Shown here: positions 8,808-16,748 of the stretch, piece by piece
Numbering within the stretch: the stretch's first letter is position 1
How the letters are laid out: each line of letters opens with the position of its first letter
Origin: Sphingobium arseniciresistens
GTDB lineage: Bacteria > Pseudomonadota > Alphaproteobacteria > Sphingomonadales > Sphingomonadaceae
Assembly (NCBI GenBank): GCA_029167225.1
Contig: JARFNK010000006.1
Location: forward strand, 1-64,000
Direction of reading: 5' to 3'
DNA length: 64,000 bases
The notes under the pieces: generated by a model
The model's input: the letters and a program-made list of their open reading frames with translations, nothing else
What the model was told of the DNA's origin: nothing
Databases searched by the model: none
Translations under genes and position numbers: made by a program

Positions 8808-9731
8808 TCATCGGCACGGCTTCCCCTCATATTCCCGGCGGTTCAAGACATATTCCCGGCCATTCCACCGGACCACGGGGAAGCAGAAGCCGGGGCCGCC
8901 GATGGAAATGTCCGGCCAACCGCCGACGCCCTTTGTCTTCAGGAATTCCGCCATGCCGGTGCTGTTGGTGATGCGTTTCCAGCTGCCGTCGGCCTGCTGG
9001 CTGACGATCCAGAAACCGGTGCCGGTATTGCCATAGCAATAGGTGCCGCCTTCGGTGACGACGGCCTCCGGACGTCCATCGCCATTAAGGTCACGCCGCT
9101 CCTCGATCGTGCCGGGGCCATAGGAGGCGTCGGCCGGTGTTTCCGCGCCGCATTCGGTGCGCCACTTGCCCGCGATCATGCGGAAGCCAGCCGCGCGGAA
9201 GATCGCGGCGTCTCCGGTGGGCGCAGCTGCGGGACGCGCGCCGGGAGCCGAGGGGGTTGCTTTCGCCGGCGGCGTGCTGGCGGCGCTGGTGCCGGGGATC
9301 GTATAGCGGGTGCCGTCATAGCGCAGCGGCACGGTCTTGCCCGCGCTTGTCCAGGCAAGGTCGAACCAGCCACCTGTCGTCGTGCCCACCGTCCTTACCA
9401 CCCCCGTCGCGCCGGCGACGCCGCGCCATCGCCCGCTGTCGTCTTTCGCCGCGATGCTGAACCAGCGCGCGTCGGCGCCGTAGCAGGCGCCTCGATCGAT
9501 GAAGAGCGCATCTTTCCGCCCATCGCCATTCACGTCGACGAAGGTGATGGTGGGATTGGCGGGCTTGCCGCAGCGATTGGTGGGGTTCTTGCCGTCGGCG
9601 CTGATCGGGAAGCCGCCGGCGCCATAAAGCTGCGCTGCCTCTTGCCTGCTGATGCTCTGGGCAAGAAGCGGCGCGGGTGCCATCAGCAGGCACGACAGCA
9701 TCATCGGAACATGGGCTCGCCGCATCTTCAT
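8808..9731 (-). CDS. Secreted protein with two FG-GAP/VCBS-like modules
   Basis: A 307-residue protein with a Sec signal (residues 1-25, ending LLAQ). Two copies of one module follow, separated by a Pro/Ala/Thr-rich linker around residues 145-170. Each module begins with a Y/FxxxGF stretch and contains a calcium-binding-like loop (DVNGDGRKDA and DLNGDGRPEAV), a cysteine-containing segment and a C-terminal Trp/Gly-rich part. The loops resemble FG-GAP/VCBS repeats, which are usually extracellular. The duplication is visible by eye. The gene stands alone between the metK terminator and the small cysteine-repeat gene. Function is unknown; a periplasmic binding or surface role is inference. Confidence 0.75.
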   Translation of the reverse strand: MKMRRAHVPMMLSCLLMAPAPLLAQSISRQEAAQLYGAGGFPISADGKNPTNRCGKPANPTITFVDVNGDGRKDALFIDRGACYGADARWFSIAAKDDSGRWRGVAGATGVVRTVGTTTGGWFDLAWTSAGKTVPLRYDGTRYTIPGTSAASTPPAKATPSAPGARPAAAPTGDAAIFRAAGFRMIAGKWRTECGAETPADASYGPGTIEERRDLNGDGRPEAVVTEGGTYCYGNTGTGFWIVSQQADGSWKRITNSTGMAEFLKTKGVGGWPDISIGGPGFCFPVVRWNGREYVLNRREYEGKPCR

Positions 9732-9792
9732 CCCCGCTCTGTGCAGGACGGGAATAGACGATTTCGGACCCGAAACCTATGGCGCAAAAGAG

Positions 9793-9822
9793 AAAGGGCG
9801 CCCCGACGGGACGCCCTTTTTC
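9793..9822 (-). terminator. Intrinsic terminator of metK (possibly bidirectional)
   Basis: The arms GGGCG(C)CCC and GGG(A)CGCCC form a 12-bp stem at 9796-9816 with one wobble pair. It is flanked by AAA and TTTTT on the plus strand and by a T-rich run (TTTCTCTTTT) on the minus strand. It lies 25 bp after the metK stop and would end the metK transcript before the FG-GAP gene. Confidence 0.8.
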
Positions 9823-9846
9823 CTGTTTCGGCCTTGGGCGGCTGGC

Positions 9847-11055
9847 TCAGGCGAGTGCGGCTTTCAGCTTGTCGACCAGGTCGGTCTTCTCCCAGGGAAA
9901 GAAGTCGCCTTCGGGCTTGCGGCCGAAATGGCCATAGGCGGCGGAAGGCTGATAGATCGGCTTGTTCAGGCCCAGATGGGTACGGATGCCGCGCGGGGTC
10001 AGGCCGCCCAGTTCCGAAATGCCCTTGATCGCGTCTTCGATCTTGTCGTCGCCCACGGTGCCGGTGCCATGCGTATCGACATAGAGCGACAGCGGCGCGG
10101 ACACGCCGATGGCATAGGCGAGCTGGATCGTGCAGCGTTTGGCAAGCCCGGCGGCGACGATGTTCTTCGCCAGGTAACGCGTGATGTACGCGGCCGAACG
10201 GTCGACCTTCGTGGGATCCTTGCCGGAGAAGGCGCCGCCGCCATGGGGCGATGCGCCGCCATAGGTGTCGACGATGATCTTGCGCCCGGTGAGGCCCGCG
10301 TCGCCGTCAGGCCCGCCGATCTCGAAGCTGCCGGTCGGGTTGATGTGATAGACGGTTTCGTCGGAAAGCAGATCGGCGGGCAGGACGCCGGCGATCACAT
10401 TCTTCACATAGGCCTTGAGCTCGGCTTCCTTCTCACCCTCGTCATAGCCCTTGCCATGCTGGGTGGAGACGACGATCGCCGTCGCGGCGACCGGCGTGCC
10501 GTTCTCGAAGCGCAGCGTGACCTGGCTCTTGGCATCCGGCTCAAGGAAGGGCGCGACGCCGGAGTGGCGGTCTTCGGCCATCTTCGCCAGGATCTTGTGG
10601 CTGTAGTCCAGCGTGGCGGGCATCAGGTCGGGCGTTTCGTCACAGGCGAAACCGAACATGATGCCCTGGTCGCCGGCGCCTTCATCCTTGTTGCCGCTCG
10701 CGTCCACGCCCTGCGCGATGTGCGCGGACTGGGCGTGCAGGTTGTTTTCGAAGCGGAAGGTCTCCCAGTGGAAGCCGTCCTGCTCGTAGCCGATCTTCTT
10801 CACCGTCTCGCGAACGGTCTTCTCGATCTCTTTCTGAGCGCCGGGCGCCCATGCGCCGTCCTCATAGACGCCCTTGCAGCGGATTTCGCCGGCGAGCACC
10901 ACGAGCTGGGTCGTCGTCAGCGTCTCGCATGCGATGCGGGCTTCGGGGTCCTTGGACAGGAACAGATCGACGATCGAGTCTGAAATCTGATCGGCGACCT
11001 TGTCGGGATGGCCCTCGGACACGCTTTCCGAGGTGAAGAGATAATTGCTGCGCAT
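9847..11055 (-). CDS. metK: S-adenosylmethionine synthetase
   Basis: Makes S-adenosylmethionine from methionine and ATP in the cytosol. All family landmarks are present: the N-terminal [30 protein letters not shown] in the middle, and the phosphate-binding [25 protein letters not shown]. The length of 402 residues is slightly above the 384 of E. coli, as is usual in alphaproteobacteria. It starts 60 bp after lnt and has its own terminator. A perfect 7-bp-arm AT-rich palindrome lies between lnt and metK (11089-11108) and is a likely control site for methionine/SAM-cycle regulation. Confidence 0.97.
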   Translation of the reverse strand: MRSNYLFTSESVSEGHPDKVADQISDSIVDLFLSKDPEARIACETLTTTQLVVLAGEIRCKGVYEDGAWAPGAQKEIEKTVRETVKKIGYEQDGFHWETFRFENNLHAQSAHIAQGVDASGNKDEGAGDQGIMFGFACDETPDLMPATLDYSHKILAKMAEDRHSGVAPFLEPDAKSQVTLRFENGTPVAATAIVVSTQHGKGYDEGEKEAELKAYVKNVIAGVLPADLLSDETVYHINPTGSFEIGGPDGDAGLTGRKIIVDTYGGASPHGGGAFSGKDPTKVDRSAAYITRYLAKNIVAAGLAKRCTIQLAYAIGVSAPLSLYVDTHGTGTVGDDKIEDAIKGISELGGLTPRGIRTHLGLNKPIYQPSAAYGHFGRKPEGDFFPWEKTDLVDKLKAALA

Positions 11056-11088
11056 GGGACTCCGATTATCGGCTGCGGTGGAAAAGCG

Positions 11089-11108
11089 ATATAAAGAAAT
11101 ATTTATAT
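11089..11108. promoter_or_regulatory. AT-rich palindrome upstream of metK, candidate SahR-type operator
   Basis: ATATAAA and TTTATAT form a perfect inverted repeat around a 6-nt centre in the 60-bp gap between lnt and metK. From memory it resembles the ATATAAAGATATCTTTATAT-like sites proposed for the ArsR-family regulator SahR, which controls S-adenosylhomocysteine and methionine-cycle genes in proteobacteria. The match is by recall and needs a motif search. The regulator gene is not in this window. Confidence 0.55.
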
Positions 11109-11115
11109 AGGCCCT

Positions 11116-12705
11116 TTAGCGCCCTCTGCGCCGCAAGGCAACGGCCAAGCCAAAAAGCATGATTGCAAGCAGCATAGGTGCGCTATTGCCGAGATGCGAA
11201 AACAGCGTGGGTCCGGCGGGCGGCGGCAGCAGCGTGTCGATGAAGCCGGCGCGCTGGAAGGGCAGGCTTTTCAACACGCGCCCGCGCGCGTCGATCACGG
11301 CGGAAACACCGGTGGGGGTCGATCGGATGATCGGCATCGCCTCCTCGATCGCGCGCAGCTGCGCCTGAGCCAGATGCTGGGGTGGACCCCAGCTGCCGAA
11401 CCAGGCGTCGTTGGACGGGTTGAAGAGGAAGGCGGGGCGATTCGCCTTGTCGACGACATGGCCCGAGAAGATGATCTCATAACAGATCTGGCCGCCGACC
11501 TTCATCGCCGGGCGACTTGGTGCGGCCGGCAGGGATACGCTCTGCGCGCCGGGACCGGGCCAGAAATCGACGTCGCCCGGCACCAGCCGCGTGAGCCCGA
11601 TCGGCGCTAGCAGCCCGCGCATGGGCAGATATTCGCCAAAGGGCACCAGATGCGCCTTGTCGTAGCGGCCGGTCAGGCGACCATCGGCGGTCAGCACCCA
11701 CAGGCTGTTCGCCGCACCGGACAGCACGCGATCGACATAGGTGCCACCGCCGGGCAGCGCGATGGGCTCATCCTTGAAATAGACCTTCGATCCGCCCAGC
11801 AGCAGCAGGTCATCGGGGCCGAGCAGCCCCGCGATGCGGAAGCGCCATTCGGGCTCCATGTCGAGATAGGCGGGCACCGCGGCCTCGGGCCAGAAGACAA
11901 GGCGGGGCGTGTCGGAGGGGTGGCCGGAAAGCGTGGCGAGCTTCTGGAAATTCTGCTCCTCGAACGCATCGACATGCTTGTCCTGCTGGCCAATATTGGG
12001 CTGGACGACGCGGATGCGGGTGGCGCCGGCCGGCCCCGCGCCCTGGGTCGCGACCTGGCCCCAGAGGATGATGGCGCACAGTGGCAGGATGATGGCAGTC
12101 GCGGCCTTAAGATGCCTGCGCAAGGCAAGCAGCACGCCGCCGCCGGCCAGCATCGCGAGGCCCGAAAGGCCATAGGTGCCGATCAGCGTGGCGGCGATCG
12201 CGCCGCCGCTGGGCAGCCAGATGGCGCCAAGGGGATTCCAGGCAAAGCCGGTGAACAGCGTCGCGCGCAGCCATTCGCTCACGATCCATGCAGCGGCGAA
12301 TGTCAGGGCGAAGCCGGGCAGGGGTAGCGCCAGCCGCCGCGCGCCCCACCATGCGGCCAGCCCTGCGATCGCCGGAAACAGCGCCAGATAGAGCGAGAGC
12401 AGGACGACCGCGCCATAGCCCAGCCAATGCGGCATCGCGTCCTGGAAGGTGAAGGCATGGGCGATCCAGTTGAGCCCGATGGTGAAATGCCCCGCCCCGA
12501 ACAGCCACCCGCGCGCAAAGGCCGATCGCCTGTCCGGCGCATCGGCGACCAGCCCCGCCAGCACGGCGAGCGCGGCGATGGCGAGCGGCCAGAAATGCAG
12601 CGGCGCGAAGCCGGTAGCGGAGATGAGCCCGGCGACGAGCGCGGTGATTTTGGGAGCACGGGAAAACACGGCTGCTGCTATCGCGCGGCACGATGACAGT
12701 TGCAA
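11116..12705 (-). CDS. lnt: Apolipoprotein N-acyltransferase
   Basis: Integral inner-membrane enzyme that adds the third acyl chain to lipoproteins, using phospholipid as donor. About six to seven hydrophobic segments fill residues 15-230, followed by a periplasmic nitrilase-like domain carrying the Glu (FWPEAAVP), Lys (YDKAHLVPFGEYLP) and Cys (ICYEIIFS) of the catalytic triad, and a final membrane segment. The 529 residues are typical. The start at 12705 is the best fit to the hydrophobic N-terminus, but the exact codon is uncertain. It is upstream of metK on the same strand. Its usual upstream neighbours (for example ybeX) are absent; a yqiJK pair lies there instead. Confidence 0.95.
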   Translation of the reverse strand: MQLSSCRAIAAAVFSRAPKITALVAGLISATGFAPLHFWPLAIAALAVLAGLVADAPDRRSAFARGWLFGAGHFTIGLNWIAHAFTFQDAMPHWLGYGAVVLLSLYLALFPAIAGLAAWWGARRLALPLPGFALTFAAAWIVSEWLRATLFTGFAWNPLGAIWLPSGGAIAATLIGTYGLSGLAMLAGGGVLLALRRHLKAATAIILPLCAIILWGQVATQGAGPAGATRIRVVQPNIGQQDKHVDAFEEQNFQKLATLSGHPSDTPRLVFWPEAAVPAYLDMEPEWRFRIAGLLGPDDLLLLGGSKVYFKDEPIALPGGGTYVDRVLSGAANSLWVLTADGRLTGRYDKAHLVPFGEYLPMRGLLAPIGLTRLVPGDVDFWPGPGAQSVSLPAAPSRPAMKVGGQICYEIIFSGHVVDKANRPAFLFNPSNDAWFGSWGPPQHLAQAQLRAIEEAMPIIRSTPTGVSAVIDARGRVLKSLPFQRAGFIDTLLPPPAGPTLFSHLGNSAPMLLAIMLFGLAVALRRRGR

Positions 12706-13062
12706 TCGTTGAAGCGGGGCGCGGGCCGTCAGGGATGGAAATCGCCACTTCGACCCTGCCGCCGTCCTTGACGTGAACGGGATGCAAGAGCCGCTATCGT
12801 TCCTCGATGCGCGAACGGCGGGCAGGCGGACGCCGGTTCAAGCGCGGCATGATGGTTGGGGTGGGGAGCGGATTTCAAACATCCAAAACGATGACCATTT
12901 TGCGCCCACTTTTTGCCGTTACAACGCGGTGTCATGATGTCCGGAAGCGGACATTCTCGGGCACGTTATGACCAATATCGACTGACCGGCTTTATCAAGC
13001 ATAGGACGGATTAACGCTTAATCTGATAGATTTCGTCACGTAGTTGGCCATATGATCAAACG
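12706..13062. other. Intergenic region between lnt and yqiJ (divergent promoters expected)
   Basis: The 357 bases have no recognised gene. G+C drops clearly from about 12880 towards yqiJ. A short open stretch at 12781-12936 (plus) starts with ATG but matches nothing I know. A palindromic TGTCCGGAAGCGGACA lies around 12938. The region must carry the start signals for lnt (minus) and yqiJ (plus), but no unambiguous promoter could be read. Confidence 0.45.
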
Positions 13063-13698
13063 ATGTTCGACACCTTTCTAACGCCTGATTATGCCATATT
13101 CTCCGTAGCCTTCGTCGTAATGCTGGGGATAGGTCTCATTGAAGCTATTGGACTAGGGTTAGGCAATTTCGATTTTGGGGCGGATCTCGATAGCTCCGCG
13201 GGCGCCGGCGAGATGGAGTTGCCCGACCCGCTTGGCTGGCTCGGGCTGAAACATGGCCTGCCCATCCTTGTTTGGCTCACGTCACTGCTGGGCTGTTTCA
13301 CAATAATAGGATTTGCTGTTCAGCAAATCTCCACCGCCATTTTTGGAAGCCCCTTACACTGGGGCATCGCGGGCGTTGTGGCTCTTTTCGTTGGCGGTGT
13401 CATGAACAGCTTTGCGTCCGGCTGGCTCGCACAAATCCTGCCGGAGTATGAAAGCACGATAATCGACACCGAAGACTTGGTCATGCGCCGAGGCATGGTG
13501 TTGGAGGGATCTGCCCGCCGAGGCCATCCGGCCCGCGCCAAGGTCGTGGATCAGCACGGTCAGGCACATTACGTGATGCTTGAACCTCACAATGACGGCG
13601 ACATAATCGGTCCAGGCGAAAGCGCTCTGCTTGTGCGGCGCACCGGCACGCTATTTTTCGCTCAGCCGGAAGTCGATACCGATTTTCGCCCAATCTGA
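13063..13698 (+). CDS. yqiJ: YqiJ-like inner-membrane protein with C-terminal OB-fold (NfeD-like) domain
   Basis: A 211-residue membrane protein. Three hydrophobic segments are visible (about residues 10-35, 68-92 and 97-120), then a soluble C-terminal region (about 130-205) of the kind found in YqiJ/NfeD partners of flotillins. The gene is 30 bp upstream of a flotillin gene, the same arrangement as yqiJ-yqiK in Escherichia coli, where such pairs are linked to membrane-microdomain organisation. G+C is lower and codon use less biased than in lnt or lexA around it, so recent acquisition is likely. The function of the pair is only inferred from family knowledge. Confidence 0.8.
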   Translation: MFDTFLTPDYAIFSVAFVVMLGIGLIEAIGLGLGNFDFGADLDSSAGAGEMELPDPLGWLGLKHGLPILVWLTSLLGCFTIIGFAVQQISTAIFGSPLHWGIAGVVALFVGGVMNSFASGWLAQILPEYESTIIDTEDLVMRRGMVLEGSARRGHPARAKVVDQHGQAHYVMLEPHNDGDIIGPGESALLVRRTGTLFFAQPEVDTDFRPI

Positions 13699-13728
13699 TT
13701 GGCCCCCTGATCCCCATAGGAGACTGCC

Positions 13729-15429
13729 TTGCCTGCCTCGCTCATGAATATCCTCACCTATGCCGGTATCGTGCTCCTGGCATTGGTCATCATCGGCGTG
13801 ATCCTGACACGCCTTTACCGGCGGGCAACCAAGGATGTGGCGTTGATCCGAACAGGCTTTGGCGGCGAGAAGGTGGTGCTGAACGGCGGCATCATGGTCA
13901 TCCCGGTTTTGCACGAATTGATGCAGGTGCGCCTCACGACGGTAAAGCTGGAAGTGTCGCGGCTTAATAAGGATGCACTCATCACGCTGGACAAGCTTCG
14001 CGTGGACGTCATCGGCCTGTTCCACATCAAGGTGAAGCCAGATGCCCAGTCAATTGCTGCGGCGGCGCAAACGCTCGGTGAATCGGTCAATAATCCTGAT
14101 GCTGTAAAATCGCTGCTCGACGGCAAGCTGGTATCGGCCCTGCGTTCGGTAGCAGCGACGATGACGATGGAGCATCTCCATGCAAACCGGGCCGACTTCA
14201 TTCAGAAGGTCCAGGAAGCGCTCATGACCGATCTGGATATGAACGGCTTTCAGCTGGAGTCGGTGAGCATTACCCATTTCGACCAGACAGCATTCGAGCA
14301 TTTTAACGAAAATAACGCCTTCGATGCTGAAGGGCTGACCGTCCTGACGCGCACGATCGAAGAGCGAAAGAAGATCCGCAACGACATCGTTGCAACGAAT
14401 CGCGTCGAGATCGAGCAGCGCAATCTGGATGCGAATAACCAGTCGCTGGAAATCGCCCAGGCGGCAGAACAAGCCCGACTGACGCAGGAGCAAACCTTGT
14501 CAGCGCGGCGTGCTGAACAAGCGACGGCAATCGCCACGGCTGAGGCAGAGCAGACCCGCCTTGCGGAAATTGCTCGGATCAGCGCTCAGCAGGCCCAAAC
14601 GGTCGCCCAAACCGAAGCGGATAAGGTCATACAAACCGCAACGATCGCGCGTGATGGTGCGATCCAGACAGCCACCATCGAACGCGACCGCAATATTGAA
14701 CTCGCCCGTATCACCACAGCGGTGCAGACCGCGCAGAAGTCCGAAGAGGAATCGACAGCAACAGCTGCCGCCAACGAGGCTCGAGCCTTGGCCGTTCGCG
14801 CCGAAGAAAGCGTGGCAACCGCCAAGGCGACTGAAATCGCCAACCGAAATAAGAATGTCGCAGTGATCGCGGCAACCCAGCGGGCGCAAGAAGAGGCCGT
14901 TCAGATCACGGTTGCAGCCACCGCTGACAAAGAAGCTGCGGAGGCGCGGGCAGCAGCGATGCGGACCGAAGCAACTGCGGAAGCTGATGCAGAAAAGGCC
15001 CGGGCGGAAGGTCGCGCGGCGGCATTCAAGGTTGATGCGGCGGGCCAGACTGCGATCAACGAGGCAACCAATGTCTTGAATGATACGCAGACCGCCCTGC
15101 TCGTCCGCAAGGCGATGCTTGAAGCGCTGCCTGCAATCATTGCGGCCGCCAGCAAGCCGATGGAGCAGATTGAAAAGATTTCCATTCTGGATGCTCGCGG
15201 CCTGCATGGCGGCCAAGCTGGCGTAGAGGACAGCACTGGAGATGGAAACTTAGCCGATGCCGCAGTTTCTGCGGCAATGCGCTACCGGGTTGGCGGGCCG
15301 TTGATCGATGCCTTGATGGCGGAACTTGGGATGTCTGGTGGCAGTCTGAACGGAATGTTGAGAGGCGCGCCAGCACCATCAGCACCAAGTGCGGGTGCTG
15401 AAACTCCTGAAGCATCTAAGGACGCGTAA
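13729..15429 (+). CDS. yqiK: Flotillin-like membrane-microdomain protein YqiK
   Basis: SPFH/flotillin protein of 566 residues. One N-terminal membrane anchor (residues 8-27) is followed by an SPFH domain (about 30-215) and a long Glu/Ala/Gln-rich coiled coil with many EA-type steps (about 220-440), then a conserved hydrophobic region and a disordered Pro/Ser/Ala tail. The start is TTG at 13729 because AGGAG sits 6-8 bp before it; an ATG at 13744 lacks a ribosome site at proper distance. It forms an operon with yqiJ. Flotillins scaffold detergent-resistant membrane areas, but any specific role here is unknown. Confidence 0.88.
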   Translation: MPASLMNILTYAGIVLLALVIIGVILTRLYRRATKDVALIRTGFGGEKVVLNGGIMVIPVLHELMQVRLTTVKLEVSRLNKDALITLDKLRVDVIGLFHIKVKPDAQSIAAAAQTLGESVNNPDAVKSLLDGKLVSALRSVAATMTMEHLHANRADFIQKVQEALMTDLDMNGFQLESVSITHFDQTAFEHFNENNAFDAEGLTVLTRTIEERKKIRNDIVATNRVEIEQRNLDANNQSLEIAQAAEQARLTQEQTLSARRAEQATAIATAEAEQTRLAEIARISAQQAQTVAQTEADKVIQTATIARDGAIQTATIERDRNIELARITTAVQTAQKSEEESTATAAANEARALAVRAEESVATAKATEIANRNKNVAVIAATQRAQEEAVQITVAATADKEAAEARAAAMRTEATAEADAEKARAEGRAAAFKVDAAGQTAINEATNVLNDTQTALLVRKAMLEALPAIIAAASKPMEQIEKISILDARGLHGGQAGVEDSTGDGNLADAAVSAAMRYRVGGPLIDALMAELGMSGGSLNGMLRGAPAPSAPSAGAETPEASKDA

Positions 15430-15445
15430 TGCCGACGTGGATTTT

Positions 15446-15481
15446 GGAAGAGCCTTGGCTAACGATCGCCACGGCTCTTCC
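15446..15481 (+). terminator. Hairpin after yqiK
   Basis: The perfect 9-bp arms GGAAGAGCC (15446-15454) and GGCTCTTCC (15473-15481) enclose an 18-nt loop, starting 17 bp after the yqiK stop. There is no T-tract, so termination strength is uncertain. It may also limit read-through into lexA, which is transcribed towards it. Confidence 0.5.
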
Positions 15482-15648
15482 ATGTTCCTGCTGTGATCAG
15501 GGACCGATTGTTAGCTGCTTGCTCAGTTGCTCTCTGTCACCGGACAGGCAGCTATCCTCATCCATCAGCCGATAACCGGACAGTCTCAAATCGGCCCGTG
15601 GCCGGCGCATCCCGCCCTTAACGCCGGTCCCGCTCCCCCGCACGCCCC

Positions 15649-16350
15649 TCAGTTATAGCGCCGCAGCAGCCCTGCGAGTTTGCCCTGGATGCGGACCTGG
15701 CGGGCGTCGTAGATTTGCGGTTCATAGGCGCCGTTGGCGGGGTCGAGGCGGATCTGCTGGCCCTGTCGGCGGAAATATTTGAGGGTGGCTTCGCTCTCGT
15801 CGATGAGGGCGACGACGATCTGGCCGTCCCGCGCAACGTCCGTCCGCTGGATCAGCGCGAAGTCGCCATCCAATATGCCGGCCTCGACCATGGAATCGCC
15901 GGCCACTTCCAGCGCATAATGATCGCCCGATCCCAGCAACGCGGCGGGCACGGAGAGCATGTTCTGCCCCTCCATCGCCTCGATCGGCACGCCGGCGGCG
16001 ATGCGTCCGTGCATGGGAATCTCGATGATGTCGTTGGCCGCGATCGGCATGCGCGCGGGCGGCGAGGGAGGTGCCGATTGCAGTGACGGCGGCGTGATCG
16101 TCGCGGGAGCGGGCACCTTGTGCGCGCGTTCCAACGCATCGGGCAGCTTGACGACCTCCAGCGCGCGGGCGCGATTGGGCAGGCGCCGGATGAAGCCGCG
16201 CTCTTCCAGCGCACTGATCAGGCGATGGATCCCCGATTTCGATCGCAGGTCCAGAGCCTCCTTCATCTCCTCGAACGAAGGCGATACGCCATCCTCCTCC
16301 AGCCGGCGGTGGATGAAGCTGAGCAGTTCCTGTTGCTTTACCGTGAGCAT
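15649..16350 (-). CDS. lexA: SOS-response repressor and self-cleaving protease LexA
   Basis: Represses DNA-damage genes and is inactivated by RecA-stimulated self-cleavage. An N-terminal winged-helix domain ([14 protein letters not shown], then [21 protein letters not shown]) is followed by a linker and the peptidase domain with the Ala119-Gly120 cleavage site (GRIAAGVP), Ser153 ([10 protein letters not shown]) and Lys191 (EATLKYF). The start at 16350 gives 233 residues. A frame extension upstream is rejected because it would run through the LexA box at 16368-16382, which sits 18 bp before the start and indicates autoregulation. It is followed downstream by the inserted yqiJK pair rather than a usual neighbour. 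Confidence 0.96.
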   Translation of the reverse strand: MLTVKQQELLSFIHRRLEEDGVSPSFEEMKEALDLRSKSGIHRLISALEERGFIRRLPNRARALEVVKLPDALERAHKVPAPATITPPSLQSAPPSPPARMPIAANDIIEIPMHGRIAAGVPIEAMEGQNMLSVPAALLGSGDHYALEVAGDSMVEAGILDGDFALIQRTDVARDGQIVVALIDESEATLKYFRRQGQQIRLDPANGAYEPQIYDARQVRIQGKLAGLLRRYN

Positions 16351-16367
16351 CTGTATCACCATCGTTG

Positions 16368-16382
16368 GAACGGATGGAGAAC
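16368..16382. promoter_or_regulatory. LexA box upstream of lexA
   Basis: A direct repeat GAAC-N7-GAAC (GTTC-N7-GTTC on the lexA strand), the SOS box form known for alphaproteobacteria. It lies 18 bp upstream of the lexA start codon, the expected place for autorepression. Confidence 0.88.
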
Positions 16383-16502
16383 GCATAGGAAACACAAGGG
16401 GCCAAGTCAAGCGTCCAGCGGTTCGTCCCATTTATGGGAACGAAGCCCAAATTGCGCCGTTGATCCCCCGTCCCCGTTGAGAGGACGAACATGGAGAGTG
16501 AC

Positions 16503-16670
16503 ATGGCAAACCAGCAGAATCAAAATCCGGGCAACGACCAGCGCCGGGACCAGCAAGGTGGACAGGGCGGCACCGACCGCAACCGCCAGCAGGAACAGGA
16601 AGATCGCCAGGGCCAGATGGGCGATGAACGCAAGCAGGACAAGGCACCGGGTCGCGACCAGCAGCGCTGA
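16503..16670 (+). CDS. Small, highly hydrophilic Gln/Asp/Arg-rich protein
   Basis: About 55 residues (59 if the in-frame ATG at 16491 is used). The sequence is almost wholly Gln, Asn, Asp, Glu, Arg, Lys and Gly (MANQQNQNPGNDQRRDQQ and so on), with no hydrophobic core, so it should be intrinsically disordered. Both starts have purine-rich sites: GAGAGGA before 16491 and GGAGAG before 16503. A strong terminator 22 bp after its stop supports a real, independently transcribed gene. It diverges from lexA. Function is unknown; a stress-related disordered protein is possible. Confidence 0.65.
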   Translation: MANQQNQNPGNDQRRDQQGGQGGTDRNRQQEQEDRQGQMGDERKQDKAPGRDQQR

Positions 16671-16691
16671 TCGGCCTTTGCACGAGGAGAA

Positions 16692-16718
16692 GGGGTCGCA
16701 GTCTTGCGGCCCCTTTTT
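16692..16718 (+). terminator. Intrinsic terminator of the small hydrophilic protein gene
   Basis: GGGGTCGCA and TGCGGCCCC form a 9-bp stem with one G-T pair and a 4-nt loop, followed directly by TTTTTC. It also separates this gene from moeA, which converges from the other strand. Confidence 0.85.
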
Positions 16719-16748
16719 CTTGTCCAAGGCTGCTTCCGGGCGGTTCGC

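Noticed and set aside
11056-11115. SAM riboswitch before metK
   Set aside because: Only 60 bp lie between lnt and metK, with no SAM-II or SAM/SAH-type conserved core visible. The palindrome fits a protein operator better.
12781-12936. Short plus-strand frame starting ATG between lnt and yqiJ
   Set aside because: No ribosome site, no recognisable family and no supporting context; kept only as a note in the intergenic entry.
16351-16431. Longer LexA N-terminus
   Set aside because: The extension would be coded across the LexA box and is unlike LexA homologues, which begin MLTxKQ.
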